Source: Chitinophaga pinensis | Lineage (GTDB): Bacteria; Bacteroidota; Bacteroidia; 2-12-FULL-35-15 | DNA: 40,345 nt | NCBI GenBank assembly: GCA_945879015.1 | Contig: CAMCUO010000027.1 | Location: 1-40,345, forward strand | Direction: 5' to 3' | Shown: positions 25,801-34,073 of the stretch, in pieces | Position numbering within the stretch: position 1 is the stretch's first letter | How the letters are laid out: the number at the start of each line of letters is the position of its first letter | Translations under genes and position numbers: made by a program | The notes under the pieces: model-generated | Database searches by the model: none | Told to the model about the DNA's origin: nothing | Seen by the model: the letters and a program-made list of their open reading frames with translations, nothing else

Positions 25801-27165
25801 CTAATACTGCTTCATAGAATTCAACCTCTTTACCCCAATCAATTGATCGTAAAAAGTACCAGGTTGGCGGTGATAAACGTATATACTATAGTCATTTTCA
25901 GTATCATAGTGCATTCCTTCAATAATTGTTTCATCGCCAGCAGTTTCTCCATCTTTTAAAAATAAATATTCGTAATTATAAAAACCTTGCTTTAAATACA
26001 AAGTACATTCGTAACCAAAACGTTTTGCATTATAATGAAGTAAATTCTCGGTGGTGCATTTCCAGGCATTAAATGCTCCAAATACATATAAATTTCCATC
26101 GGTAAACGGAACATCATAAGGAAGAAAGAATTTTACATAACAATAATCTGCTTCTACTTCGCTATCTCTTCCTTCTTGGATCTTAATTAAAAAATCTCCA
26201 TTCATGTCTGGTTGAGAATAATACCGTTTAAAAGTTCGCTTTTCATCGGTGTATAATTCCACGTGGTTTCCCAAACTATCTTTTGTTACTTTATAAATTC
26301 GTTCGGAGTGATAACGGATGCTTTTAATATCGAAAAAACGAAATTCATTTCCTCCAGCAAATACGTTTTGCTCATCATAATCGTATACCAATTCATTATC
26401 TTTTACAAAAATTGGTTTCAAATCCGTTTTAGCATTGTCCCATCTTCCGTTCTGAGTTAAAACAATTTTTAAATCTGCGTAAGGATTATTAATTTGATAT
26501 CCAGTATAATTAATTTTAAAATCAATTTCGTGTTTGAAGAGTCGGTCTTCAATAATGCTTGCAGCCCTCACATTCGACTCAATCATAATTTTATTTTGGA
26601 AAACCAAAAATCGTCTGGTAATCACAATATTTTCAGGATTATTATCTTGATAAACTTTTAAAATATAATTTCCTGATTTAGTAATTCGCAAAGTGCTGTT
26701 TGGAAAAGTAACATTGTAGTGCGTGAATTTTTGCAGCGTATTAAAGGAATATCTATAATCGTTGATCGAGTTATCCAAAAAGCCATCAATGTATTCGTTT
26801 GGCATTAAATCGGAAGGTTGCCAATTTGCATTGCAATGAATGAGAGTGTAAGAGTAATTCTTTAAATCTGCGTCCAGATCATCAAAACTCAACTTTAATT
26901 TTTCTTCGGAGCCTAAAGCTAAAATAGCTTTTGTCAGAATAAAACTTTCATCTCTTAATTCAACTGTTTTAATGTTTTTTTTGTAGACATAATCTTCGTA
27001 ACGAATACTGTTATCTCCATAATAGTCGTCAGCGGAAGTATCCTTTGCTGTTGGAGTATTTAATGATTTCCACAAACTAACTTTCTTTTCTTTTTGCGCA
27101 AAAGAAATAGAAGTATGTAATGAGAATAAAACAAAAAAGAAAGCATGAAAAAGACTACTGCGCAT
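25801..27165 (-). CDS. Type IX secretion system plug-like protein (DUF5103)
   Basis: 454 residues with a signal peptide ([10 protein letters not shown]) and the DUF5103 layout: the first domain includes [65 protein letters not shown], the middle repeats of beta strands, and a C-terminal [44 protein letters not shown], a CBM48-like sandwich. The family was identified as the periplasmic plug of the SprA/Sov translocon in the Flavobacterium johnsoniae type IX system. It overlaps the preceding gene by 11 bp. No other core T9SS gene is in the window except the PorE-like candidate. Confidence 0.88.
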   Translation of the reverse strand: MRSSLFHAFFFVLFSLHTSISFAQKEKKVSLWKSLNTPTAKDTSADDYYGDNSIRYEDYVYKKNIKTVELRDESFILTKAILALGSEEKLKLSFDDLDADLKNYSYTLIHCNANWQPSDLMPNEYIDGFLDNSINDYRYSFNTLQKFTHYNVTFPNSTLRITKSGNYILKVYQDNNPENIVITRRFLVFQNKIMIESNVRAASIIEDRLFKHEIDFKINYTGYQINNPYADLKIVLTQNGRWDNAKTDLKPIFVKDNELVYDYDEQNVFAGGNEFRFFDIKSIRYHSERIYKVTKDSLGNHVELYTDEKRTFKRYYSQPDMNGDFLIKIQEGRDSEVEADYCYVKFFLPYDVPFTDGNLYVFGAFNAWKCTTENLLHYNAKRFGYECTLYLKQGFYNYEYLFLKDGETAGDETIIEGMHYDTENDYSIYVYHRQPGTFYDQLIGVKRLNSMKQY

Positions 27166-27883
27166 GCAAATGGTGGTTTTTATAAAGTGTATCCTTTCTA
27201 GTGCAAATACTATTCCCTAAATACCAGATATTATTTGTTGCTATGTCGTTATTAATTTTTATATTCGAATAATGAATATCCTTTTCATTCATTGGAACTG
27301 CTTTCGAACCAGCTTTAACACCCAAAAACAAACAAATCGGGAACAATATGATTTGAGCAAGTTTTATTTTTTTGTTTTCGAATGGCAAAGAAAAACTAGT
27401 AATATTTCTTCTATACGAACGAATTCCTAAGTAAGCAAAAAATGCAGAAGAAGCCAATAATAACATCAAGGACCAAATAGATAAAAATGTTACTGCTTCT
27501 TTAGGATAAACTAAGTATACAAGATCCTCCGTATTTAGCAAGGAACCATATTCTCCATAAATTTTGATATTAAAAATACTCAAAATCGAAACGATAGAAA
27601 TAAGGAGAATATTGTATCCTAAATTGATTTGATGAATCAACTTGTTTTTATAAAATTGTTGAAATGCCCACAAAATATAAGGAACAATAAGCAGAATACA
27701 AATTGTTGCTAAATCTAAACGTAAAGCATACCAAAAACTCAAACTTGTTTCGGAGTGCTGTCCATCAGGAATTTTGGCATGATGATAAACTATAAAGATT
27801 ACTCTAAAAAGAGCAAAATACAAAAACCAAAATACAGTTAAACGTAATAAATAATGAATTTTTATTTTATTCCACTTAAACAT
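27155..27883 (-). CDS. Truncated LTA-synthase-like membrane protein (no sulfatase domain)
   Basis: 242 residues with five predicted membrane segments (about 11-33, 50-75, 84-105, 126-150, 168-188). The sequence follows the N-terminal half of LTA-synthase/phosphoethanolamine-transferase-like proteins: [23 protein letters not shown], then [23 protein letters not shown], and [20 protein letters not shown] leading to a W-Y-L-G-N-S-I end. Full-length family members continue into a ~400-residue extracytoplasmic alkaline-phosphatase-fold domain. Here the frame stops after residue 242 and the plug gene begins at once (11 bp overlap). It is either a genuine stand-alone membrane domain or the 5' stub left by a deletion; catalysis is impossible as it stands. 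Confidence 0.75.
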   Translation of the reverse strand: MFKWNKIKIHYLLRLTVFWFLYFALFRVIFIVYHHAKIPDGQHSETSLSFWYALRLDLATICILLIVPYILWAFQQFYKNKLIHQINLGYNILLISIVSILSIFNIKIYGEYGSLLNTEDLVYLVYPKEAVTFLSIWSLMLLLASSAFFAYLGIRSYRRNITSFSLPFENKKIKLAQIILFPICLFLGVKAGSKAVPMNEKDIHYSNIKINNDIATNNIWYLGNSICTRKDTLYKNHHLHAQ

Positions 27884-27900
27884 TTTATACTCTTTAATAT

Positions 27901-28629
27901 TTATTGAAAATAAAGTTTTCCTGTTCCTTCATTGGCGATTTGCTGGACCGATGCCGGATTACCTGAGCAATATACGTCACCTTTATCATCAATCCTATAC
28001 ATTAATAACCCAGCGGTTCTAATATAACACGTTCCTGTTGTGTAAGATTGTATCCAAGTATAATTTGTATTTAATCCAGCTGCATATAAAAAAGAAGAAC
28101 CACCAATGCTGCAATAGTGTTGATCAGAGAACCCATTTAGTGTTAAATCTCCAATTCCGTAAATATGTGATATTACTTTAGTATTGTTGACTGTTAGTTC
28201 AATATTTCCAGCTCCTTCTGTTCTCACGTCAAAGGAATCAACAGTAATTGTGTTTAAGGATTTTATATTCCCACTTCCATTAGAATGAATATAAGTCAAA
28301 CCAGGAGTTTTAATATATACATTCAGTGGTTTATCATAACTTCTTGCCCAATTACATTTATTTTTATTTCTGATAATCAATTGTCCGTATTCCACAACCG
28401 TTTCAATCAATGGTGCAATATTTTCACCCGCTTCTACTTTTACTTCTGTATAAGTATCTTCTGTAATATATACATCCACATCTTGTTCGGTAAAAATTCT
28501 ATCAAATGCAGGAAGTTGTCTAACTTCTGTAATAATATTTCCTGTCCGTTTAATACAATCACATCTATTTTCTTTTTTACAAGAAGAAAATAGGATCATA
28601 ACAATTGTAATAATTTTAATAATTCTCAT
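27901..28629 (-). CDS. Head GIN domain (DUF2807) lipoprotein
   Basis: 242 residues. Lipobox VMILFSSC makes Cys17 the lipid site. The rest is a right-handed beta-helix-like repeat typical of DUF2807: AFDRIFTEQDVDVYITEDTYTEVKVEAGENIAPLIE, then the G-S-G-N-I-K / G-A-G-N-I-E type turns (SNGSGNIKSL, EGAGNIELTV) and GDVYCSGNPASVQQIANEGTG. DUF2807 proteins are putative surface adhesin-like or anti-sigma-linked auto-transporters; function is unknown. It is in an operon: 9 bp after the PagL-like gene and 17 bp before the LTA-like gene. Confidence 0.88.
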   Translation of the reverse strand: MRIIKIITIVMILFSSCKKENRCDCIKRTGNIITEVRQLPAFDRIFTEQDVDVYITEDTYTEVKVEAGENIAPLIETVVEYGQLIIRNKNKCNWARSYDKPLNVYIKTPGLTYIHSNGSGNIKSLNTITVDSFDVRTEGAGNIELTVNNTKVISHIYGIGDLTLNGFSDQHYCSIGGSSFLYAAGLNTNYTWIQSYTTGTCYIRTAGLLMYRIDDKGDVYCSGNPASVQQIANEGTGKLYFQ

Positions 28630-28638
28630 TATTTTTTA

Positions 28639-29754
28639 TTAAAATTCATATCCTAATCCCCATTCGAAATAATCAGCTTTTGCCCAATGAGTATACAATG
28701 TCGCATTTGCAATCACATGTTTTGTAAGCATGTATCTAACACCAATACGATGAAAGAATTTTTCTTTCAAATTATCATTTTGATAAACATAGTATCCAAA
28801 ATCTATTGGAATAGAGATTCTATCTATATGAAACGCATAACCACCTTTTATTCCAATTTTTAAAACATCTTTTATTTTTTCTGTCGAAACCGAATCATGT
28901 TCCAAATTTTTACGGGTAGCGTTACTATAAACAAACTCCATTCCTGTCCCAAATTTTGTTTTATGGCTTGCAGAATAATATAAATTAGCACTCAAGTTAT
29001 AAGCCATGTATTTATTTCCTAATGGATGTTCAAGTTCTTTGAAACCAAAAACCCCTAATACAGAAGGATGCCATCTTTTGATAAGTTTGGGCATCACAGA
29101 ATCCTTACACATTTCCATATTTTTATTTCCGAAAACATAGCCTATACCTAAATTGACGGTTGCCATATTCAAACCCAAATTAGGAGTTTTAATTGCTCCG
29201 TTTGAAGCATGCGTCAAGCCAATTCCTGAATCCAATCTCCAAGATGGACTGAGCATATATGAAGAACTGAATCTAATATTCACGTAGCCATTCAAATGAG
29301 AACCTATTGCATTATTTTTATGATTTGTTTCAGGATCAAAAGGTTTCGACATGTTAGCAATACCAAGTCCTAATCTTAAATACATTTTAAAATGTCTTTT
29401 TTGCTTGTTTAACCTCAAATTCATATAAGGATAAAGTGCATCCAAATTTCCAATTTCTGATGGATTGGCTAAATACAAATGCATATAACTCAAACCAAAC
29501 TCTGGAAAACCATGCACCACTTGCCAGGGTCTTTTTCCACATGTTCTAAATACATACGTTAATTCTCCACCACCAATTTGCCCTTTAATTAAATGAACAA
29601 TACTTCCTCTGTGACTAATTATAAAGCCAAAATGAGCATCTCCAACCAAAACAAAATCATTTTTACTAGAATTTTGGGCAAAGGAAGGGACTTGCATTAA
29701 CAAAACGAAAATGCAAATGAATCGCGCGACTTTACTATTTTTTTGTAAAAACAT
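28639..29754 (-). CDS. Acyloxyacyl hydrolase (PagL-like lipid A deacylase family)
   Basis: About 371 residues from the ATG at 29754; the longest frame starts at a TTG four codons earlier. It has a signal peptide (FICIFVLLMQVPSFAQ) and then the outer-membrane beta-barrel of the PagL superfamily. The catalytic His-x-Ser-Asn motif is LTHASNGAIKTPNLGLN, followed by MATVNLGIGYVFG. The C-terminus ends in a barrel strand with terminal Phe (YFEWGLGYEF), an outer-membrane insertion signal. PagL removes the 3-O-acyl chain of lipid A. It is the first gene of the minus-strand envelope operon. Substrate here may be another lipid. Confidence 0.85.
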   Translation of the reverse strand: MFLQKNSKVARFICIFVLLMQVPSFAQNSSKNDFVLVGDAHFGFIISHRGSIVHLIKGQIGGGELTYVFRTCGKRPWQVVHGFPEFGLSYMHLYLANPSEIGNLDALYPYMNLRLNKQKRHFKMYLRLGLGIANMSKPFDPETNHKNNAIGSHLNGYVNIRFSSSYMLSPSWRLDSGIGLTHASNGAIKTPNLGLNMATVNLGIGYVFGNKNMEMCKDSVMPKLIKRWHPSVLGVFGFKELEHPLGNKYMAYNLSANLYYSASHKTKFGTGMEFVYSNATRKNLEHDSVSTEKIKDVLKIGIKGGYAFHIDRISIPIDFGYYVYQNDNLKEKFFHRIGVRYMLTKHVIANATLYTHWAKADYFEWGLGYEF

Positions 29755-29859
29755 TGTATCCCACAAAATTATTAAAAATATTGGCTAAAACACAACCAAA
29801 TTTTATATGAATAATGCTTATTTTAGCTGATATTTAAAGAATCTCATACAATTACAAAA

Positions 29860-30648
29860 ATGGAAGAAAAATTAAAGGCTTTTGAGCGTTTATTGGTGAT
29901 AATGGATGAATTACGTGAAAAATGCCCTTGGGACAAAAAACAAACTATTGAATCGTTGCGTCACTTAACTATTGAGGAAACTTACGAGTTGGCAGATGCA
30001 ATTATTGAAAAAGACATGCCCAATATTAAAAAAGAATTGGGAGATGTATTATTGCACATAGTTTTTTATGCAAGAATAGCTTCTGAAACTAAAGAGTTTG
30101 ACATTGCAGATGTAATAAATTCATTGTGTGAAAAACTGATTTACAGACATCCACATATTTATTCAGATGTTATAGTTGAGAACGAGCAAGATGTGAAAGA
30201 GAACTGGGAGAAATTAAAACTAAAAGAAGCGGGGGCTTCGGGAAAGGAAGGAAATAAATCTGTTTTAGGTGGTGTTCCTAATTCTTTACCATCACTCATA
30301 AAAGCTTCTCGCATTCAAGAAAAAGCTCGTGCGGTAGGTTTTGATTGGGAAAAACCTGAACAAGTTTGGGAAAAAGTACAAGAAGAAATTGCAGAATTAA
30401 AACATGAGATTGATACGAAAGCTTCTATAGAAAAAATAGAAGGAGAATTTGGTGATGTATTATTTTCACTTATAAACTACGCTCGTTTTGTTGATGTAAA
30501 TGCAGAAGATGCTTTAGAAAAAACCAATAAAAAATTTATCAAACGTTTTCAATATTTAGAAACGGAAGCAGCAAAAATTGGAAAACCTTTGAGCGAAATG
30601 ACTTTGGCTGAAATGGATGTTTATTGGAATAAAGCAAAAGAATTGTAA
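29860..30648 (+). CDS. mazG: Nucleoside triphosphate pyrophosphohydrolase MazG
   Basis: 262 residues with two MazG domains, as in the E. coli enzyme. Domain 1: CPWDKKQTIESLRHLTIEETYELADAI...KKELGDVLLHIVFYARIA; domain 2: WEKVQEEIAELKHEI...EGEFGDVLFSLINYARF. Both carry the E-x-x-E-12-28-E-x-x-D metal set. It hydrolyses all NTPs and dNTPs to the monophosphate plus pyrophosphate and may lower ppGpp or clear aberrant nucleotides. Its stop TAA shares its last A with the ATG of acpH, so they are coupled. Confidence 0.97.
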   Translation: MEEKLKAFERLLVIMDELREKCPWDKKQTIESLRHLTIEETYELADAIIEKDMPNIKKELGDVLLHIVFYARIASETKEFDIADVINSLCEKLIYRHPHIYSDVIVENEQDVKENWEKLKLKEAGASGKEGNKSVLGGVPNSLPSLIKASRIQEKARAVGFDWEKPEQVWEKVQEEIAELKHEIDTKASIEKIEGEFGDVLFSLINYARFVDVNAEDALEKTNKKFIKRFQYLETEAAKIGKPLSEMTLAEMDVYWNKAKEL

Positions 30649-31229
30649 TGAACTTTTTATCTCACCTATATTTATCAGGAGATTCAGAAGGCTTACTAAT
30701 AGGAAATTTTATTGCCGATTCTGTAAAAGGCAGCACGTTTAACAATTTTTCTGCTGAAATTCAAAAAGGAATTTTATTACATCGAAAAATTGATTCGTTT
30801 ACGGATGCACATCCGATTGTTGATCTAAGCAAAGATAGGTTAAGAACTAAATACAAAAAATACGCAAGTGTAATTGTAGATATTTATTATGATCATTATT
30901 TGGCAGTTAATTGGGAAAACTATTCAACAGAATCACTAGACCAATACACAAAAAATGTTTATTCTTTAATTGAAAAACACAAACATACCTTCCCTTTAAA
31001 ATCTCAGATGTTTACTAAATACATGCTCGAATACAATATACTTTCTGCTTATGCACATTTCGAGGGCATAGAAAAAGTTTTGCAAGGAATGTCGAGAAGA
31101 GCCAGTTTTGTTTCTAACATGGAATATGCTATTCAGGATTTAAAAGAGCACTATCCTCTTTTTGAAAATGAATTTAAAGAGTTCTTTCCAGAATTACAGC
31201 AATTTGTTAACAAGCAAATTGCAATTTAA
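30648..31229 (+). CDS. acpH: Acyl carrier protein phosphodiesterase-like (AcpH)
   Basis: 193 residues. The N-terminus MNFLSHLYLSGDSEGLLIGNFIADSVKG with FSAEIQKGILLHRKIDSFTDAHP and VIVDIYYDHYLAVNW is the AcpH/DUF479 signature; the repeated H and D residues (H6, D27, H50, D53, D57, D82, H85) form the metal-dependent HD-type site. It removes the 4'-phosphopantetheine arm from holo-ACP. Linked to mazG by a TAATG overlap, a common pairing with no known metabolic reason. Confidence 0.88.
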   Translation: MNFLSHLYLSGDSEGLLIGNFIADSVKGSTFNNFSAEIQKGILLHRKIDSFTDAHPIVDLSKDRLRTKYKKYASVIVDIYYDHYLAVNWENYSTESLDQYTKNVYSLIEKHKHTFPLKSQMFTKYMLEYNILSAYAHFEGIEKVLQGMSRRASFVSNMEYAIQDLKEHYPLFENEFKEFFPELQQFVNKQIAI

Positions 31230-31285
31230 TAATCTTTCCTTTATAATTTCATAATTTATTTGGTCTTACTTTGCAACAAAAAACA

Positions 31286-31405
31286 ATGGAAACTTTTATC
31301 ACAATTTTACTCAATCCAATAACTATTGCGGTTATTGCATTTATAGCAGTATTAGGATTTTTAGCATCACCCTACGAAATACATTTTGATGATAAGGAAG
31401 AATAA
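31286..31405 (+). CDS. 39-residue single-pass membrane peptide
   Basis: METFITILLNPITIAVIAFI then AVLGFLASPYEIHFDDKEE: one membrane segment (about residues 4-27) and an acidic C-terminal tail. The regular hydrophobic/acidic layout and ATG/TAA frame make it a plausible small gene. It lies 56 bp after acpH on the same strand. I do not recognise a family. Only coding potential from the pattern supports it. Confidence 0.5.
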   Translation: METFITILLNPITIAVIAFIAVLGFLASPYEIHFDDKEE

Positions 31406-31494
31406 TAGGTTATACCAATGCTTGAAACAAAATAGGATTGTTAAGAAAAATAGAATTGGTTTCATTTATGCTTTCGTCTTTCCAAGGAACATTT

Positions 31495-31535
31495 TCGAAT
31501 CCCCCTAACCCCCTTTTCCAAAGGGGGAATTGCCT
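31495..31535. repeat. CCCCCTTT/AAAGGGGG palindromic repeat
   Basis: Perfect 8 bp stem CCCCCTTT (31509-31516) and AAAGGGGG (31520-31527) with a 3 nt loop, preceded by AATCCCCCTAA and followed by AATTGCC. It lies in the 178 bp stretch (31406-31583) between the small membrane gene and the convergent PAP2-like gene, where nothing else is evident. Confidence 0.7.
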
Positions 31536-31583
31536 AATCTACATTTTGAGCTTAGCCTTGTAAATACCGAAACAGTAACTGTA

Positions 31584-32198
31584 CTAACTGAATTTTACTT
31601 TCTTCTGAATTTTTATTGCAAGAAAAGCAAAAACGGGAGCTGCAACAACATCTATGCTATAATGTACGTGCTGTAATACAACCAGTATTCCTACAAGGCA
31701 TGCACCAAAAAAAAACAATATTTTTGTTCCTTTTTTTCGAAAAGCAAAAGCAAATAAAAAAATGGTTGCAGTATGTCCAGAAAAAAACAAATCCTTTAAA
31801 TTTTCTCGTCCAGAATAAAAAGTAGATTGCAAAAAAGTATCTTTCAAAGGAATAATTGCAGCTGGAGCTTCTAAAGGAATAATATATAGACAAGCCATAC
31901 GAAATAAAGTCATAATTGTATACGCCTGCAGAAGACTAACAAACAGCGCTGGCTCACGAAAAGAAATTATTATTCCATAGATTGCAAAAAAGTAGGTAAT
32001 AAAAAAAGTAATCTCCGAAATAGCAACAGGCTGAAATAAATTTAAAATTGGATCATTAAAAATATAACCTGTTCTGTTTTCATTAAATGTTAGGAAATAG
32101 ACAAAAGAAATAAGAGTAATGGCAAGCAGGACGAGCGTAAATAAAAATATCGTTCGCTTATTTGGTCTAGAAAAATATAATTGCCAGGCATTTTTCAT
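31584..32198 (-). CDS. PAP2-related membrane protein (SMS/PAP2_C-like)
   Basis: 204 residues with about six membrane segments. Two lipid-phosphatase motifs are present: DLFFSGHTATIFLFAFAF (S-G-H-T) and VLQHVHYSIDVVAAPVFAF (H-Y-x-x-D-V), matching the C2 and C3 motifs of the sphingomyelin-synthase-like PAP2_C group; the first PAP2 motif (KxxxxxxRP) is absent, as in that group. These act on phospholipid or ceramide headgroups. Bacteroidota make sphingolipids, which fits, but the substrate is not readable. It lies 36 bp after the LytTR regulator on the same strand, so it may be its co-transcribed partner. Confidence 0.82.
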   Translation of the reverse strand: MKNAWQLYFSRPNKRTIFLFTLVLLAITLISFVYFLTFNENRTGYIFNDPILNLFQPVAISEITFFITYFFAIYGIIISFREPALFVSLLQAYTIMTLFRMACLYIIPLEAPAAIIPLKDTFLQSTFYSGRENLKDLFFSGHTATIFLFAFAFRKKGTKILFFFGACLVGILVVLQHVHYSIDVVAAPVFAFLAIKIQKKVKFS

Positions 32199-32234
32199 TC
32201 TACCAAATGTAGCTAAATATCATCAACAATAAAA

Positions 32235-32957
32235 TTACAAACTCATCATATCTTTTAATTTAGCAGCTTGTCTACGCGAAATTTCCACTTGTTCTCCTCC
32301 TCTTAGTTTAACCATTAATCCGCCATTGAGCCAACTCTGAATTCCTTCAACCCATTTCAAATTGATGATATGTTTTCTACTTGCTCTAAAAAAAGTGCGA
32401 TTATTTAATCGTTCATCTAAATTATTTAAAGAACGTAATATTAATGGGCGATTTTTATCAAAATAAATTCTAACATAGTTTCCTTCCGACTCAAACAATC
32501 TCAAATCGTTTAGTTTAACAAACCAACATTTTTCTCCATCTTTTACAAAAACTTGATCATTATCATTTAATGGTAGAGTTTGTTCTTTTGTTTCTTGTTT
32601 TTCTGAATGTTCTTTATTTAATATTTTCTTAACCGTTTCAGCTAATCGATTTGATTGAACTGGTTTTAATAAATAATCCAACGCATTTACTTCAAAGGCA
32701 CGAATGGCGTATTTATCGTAAGCAGTAACAAAAACCACTTCCGGAACACCGCTTATCTCTTCAAGCAATTCAAAACCATTTTTTCCTGGCATTTGAATGT
32801 CTAAAAATATTACATCAGGCTTCAACTGCTTTATACTTTCAATGGCTGTTTCAGCATTGTTTGCCTCTCCAACAATTTGAATTTCTGAGTAAGAAACCAA
32901 TAAATTTTTTAGTTCTTGACGAGCTAAACGTTCGTCATCAATTATTATTGCTTTCAT
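32235..32957 (-). CDS. LytTR-family response regulator
   Basis: 240 residues. REC domain 1-118: the acidic pair DD at 8-9 (IIDDERLA), phospho-acceptor Asp in VIFLDIQMPGKNGFE (about residue 54), Thr in VFVTAYDKYA and Lys in LDYLLKPVQ. A linker with EHSEKQETKEQ follows, then the LytTR DNA-binding domain (about 138-240): VFVKDGEKCWFVKLNDLRLFESEGNYVRIYF and FFRASRKHIINLKWVEGIQSW. It is a direct-repeat-binding transcription factor. Its start overlaps the stop of the M61-LytS chimera by 20 bp, so its normal kinase partner is missing or damaged here. Confidence 0.95.
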   Translation of the reverse strand: MKAIIIDDERLARQELKNLLVSYSEIQIVGEANNAETAIESIKQLKPDVIFLDIQMPGKNGFELLEEISGVPEVVFVTAYDKYAIRAFEVNALDYLLKPVQSNRLAETVKKILNKEHSEKQETKEQTLPLNDNDQVFVKDGEKCWFVKLNDLRLFESEGNYVRIYFDKNRPLILRSLNNLDERLNNRTFFRASRKHIINLKWVEGIQSWLNGGLMVKLRGGEQVEISRRQAAKLKDMMSL

Positions 32958-33312
32958 AACTAATTCTATTTTTAGGAATTATTAACTCGGTTAAAACAGA
33001 AGTAGAATTCTGATTGCTAATTTTTAATGATGCAGAATTACCATACAACAAATGTAAACGTTGCTGCGTATTTTTAATTCCAAATCCGCTTTCGGAATCT
33101 AGATTTTCCTTTAATTGTCCGCTGTTCTTAATTTTAATTATAGGAATTCTGTAAATTACAGTTTCTGACTTTATTTCTGGAGTAATTAATTCAACGAGCA
33201 ATTTATCTTTAACGCAATTTTTAAAATCAACAGAAAATTGGTATTTGTTGTCCGCAAAAAGAGAAAAAGTGAAAACAAAAAAAAGTAAAAGAGAAAACGA
33301 GAGACGTCTCAT
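32938..33312 (-). pseudogene. Chimeric remnant: M61-peptidase N-terminus fused to LytS-type kinase C-terminus
   Basis: 124 residues. Residues 1-57 are a signal peptide (ending LFADN) plus KYQFSVDFKNCVKDKLLVEL...ETVIYRIP, which reads like the start of M61 glycyl-aminopeptidases (pattern Y-x-x-S-V-D-x...N-D-K-L-x-V-x-L...P-x-I-K...I-Y-x-I-P-K-I-V-P-G-T). From residue 60 on it is the end of a LytS/HATPase histidine kinase: KIKNSGQLKEN, then SGFGIKNTQQRLHLLYG. The M61 catalytic domain and the kinase membrane, DHp and N-box parts are absent. The frame is intact across the join (about 33130-33145). Best read as a deletion scar joining two genes; the protein can neither cleave peptides nor phosphorylate. 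Confidence 0.7.
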
Positions 33313-33347
33313 TTCAAATTTTTGTATTTTAAAGATAAAAAAATAAT

Positions 33348-33381
33348 AAGGGAATGGCTGCTACGATACCATTCCCTTTTT
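33348..33381 (-). terminator. Cyclophilin terminator
   Basis: 10 bp stem AAGGGAATGG / CCATTCCCTT (33348-33357 and 33369-33378) with an 11 nt loop. On the minus strand a T-rich run (TTATTATTTTTTTA) follows, between the cyclophilin stop and the start of the chimera gene. T5 also follows on the plus strand. Confidence 0.75.
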
Positions 33382-33431
33382 GAAAAATCCTAACACTGAA
33401 AAAGAGTTTTGGAGTAATTCCTTAAAAATTT

Positions 33432-33492
33432 ACGTTAGTAATTAGCCTTTGTTTAACGTTCTAAACGAAAGGTAGAATTCAACTACTAACGG
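33432..33492. repeat. Nested palindrome 3' of the cyclophilin gene
   Basis: Outer arms CGTTAGTA (33433-33440) and TACTAACG (33484-33491) enclose an inner hairpin CCTTTGTTTA .. TAAACGAAAGG. It begins about 10 bp after the cyclophilin stop on its sense strand and precedes the terminator at 33348-33381. Confidence 0.5.
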
Positions 33493-33501
33493 AAATTATG
33501 A

Positions 33502-33939
33502 TTAATTTTCGTGTACAACAATCTTCTCAATAACATCACCACCAAGAATTTGCTCAATCACATCTAAGCCTTCCACAACTTTTCCAAAACAAGTGTGTTT
33601 TCTATCTAAATGAGCTGTTTGTGCTCTACTGATAACAACGAAAAACTGAGAACCACCTGTATCTCTTCCAGCATGAGCCATTGATAATACACCTTTATCG
33701 TGAAATTGATTGTCGCCATCCAATTCACATTTGATGTTGTAACCTGGCCCACCAACACCTGTTCCTTTTGGACAACCTCCCTGAATCACAAACCCTGGAA
33801 TCACTCTGTGGAATGTTAAACCATCATAAAATCCTTTTAATGCCAAATCGCAAAAGTTTTTCACTGTTCCTGGAGCATCTTTTTCATAAAACTCCACTTT
33901 CATTGTGCCTTTTGCTGTAACTATTTCTGCTGTTTTCAT
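33502..33939 (-). CDS. Cyclophilin-type peptidyl-prolyl isomerase
   Basis: 145 residues from the ATG at 33939; a start nine codons upstream would put an unrelated N-terminus (MRELIKCNS) before [11 protein letters not shown], the usual family start. It has [25 protein letters not shown] with the catalytic Arg, [15 protein letters not shown] and [14 protein letters not shown]. It catalyses cis-trans isomerisation of Xaa-Pro bonds; no signal peptide, so cytosolic. A TATATTTG box (33977-33984, minus) lies upstream and the leader starts with the hairpin TCCCGCA CA TGCGGGA (33959-33974), similar to the core of the REP-like half B. Confidence 0.95.
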   Translation of the reverse strand: MKTAEIVTAKGTMKVEFYEKDAPGTVKNFCDLALKGFYDGLTFHRVIPGFVIQGGCPKGTGVGGPGYNIKCELDGDNQFHDKGVLSMAHAGRDTGGSQFFVVISRAQTAHLDRKHTCFGKVVEGLDVIEQILGGDVIEKIVVHEN

Positions 33940-34027
33940 ACTATTACATTTTATTAATTCCCGCACATGCGGGATACAAATATAACATTTTGATTATTTG
34001 TGATCACTATAAAGTAGAATTGCCTGA

Positions 34028-34057
34028 TTGTTTTATTCGAATTGAAATTTACCTTTG
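34028..34057 (+). promoter_or_regulatory. Promoter of the di-heme peroxidase gene
   Basis: TTG (34028-34030), 19 bp spacer, TACCTTTG (34050-34057): a full Bacteroidota consensus promoter. It would start transcription near 34064, 10 bp before the ATG at 34074, and so excludes the longer frame that begins at 33990. Confidence 0.75.
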
Positions 34058-34073
34058 CCAAAATTTATTTTTC

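Noticed and set aside
33990..34073. Longer start of the di-heme peroxidase at 33990
   Set aside because: A full promoter lies inside this stretch and the following ATG gives a proper lipoprotein signal.
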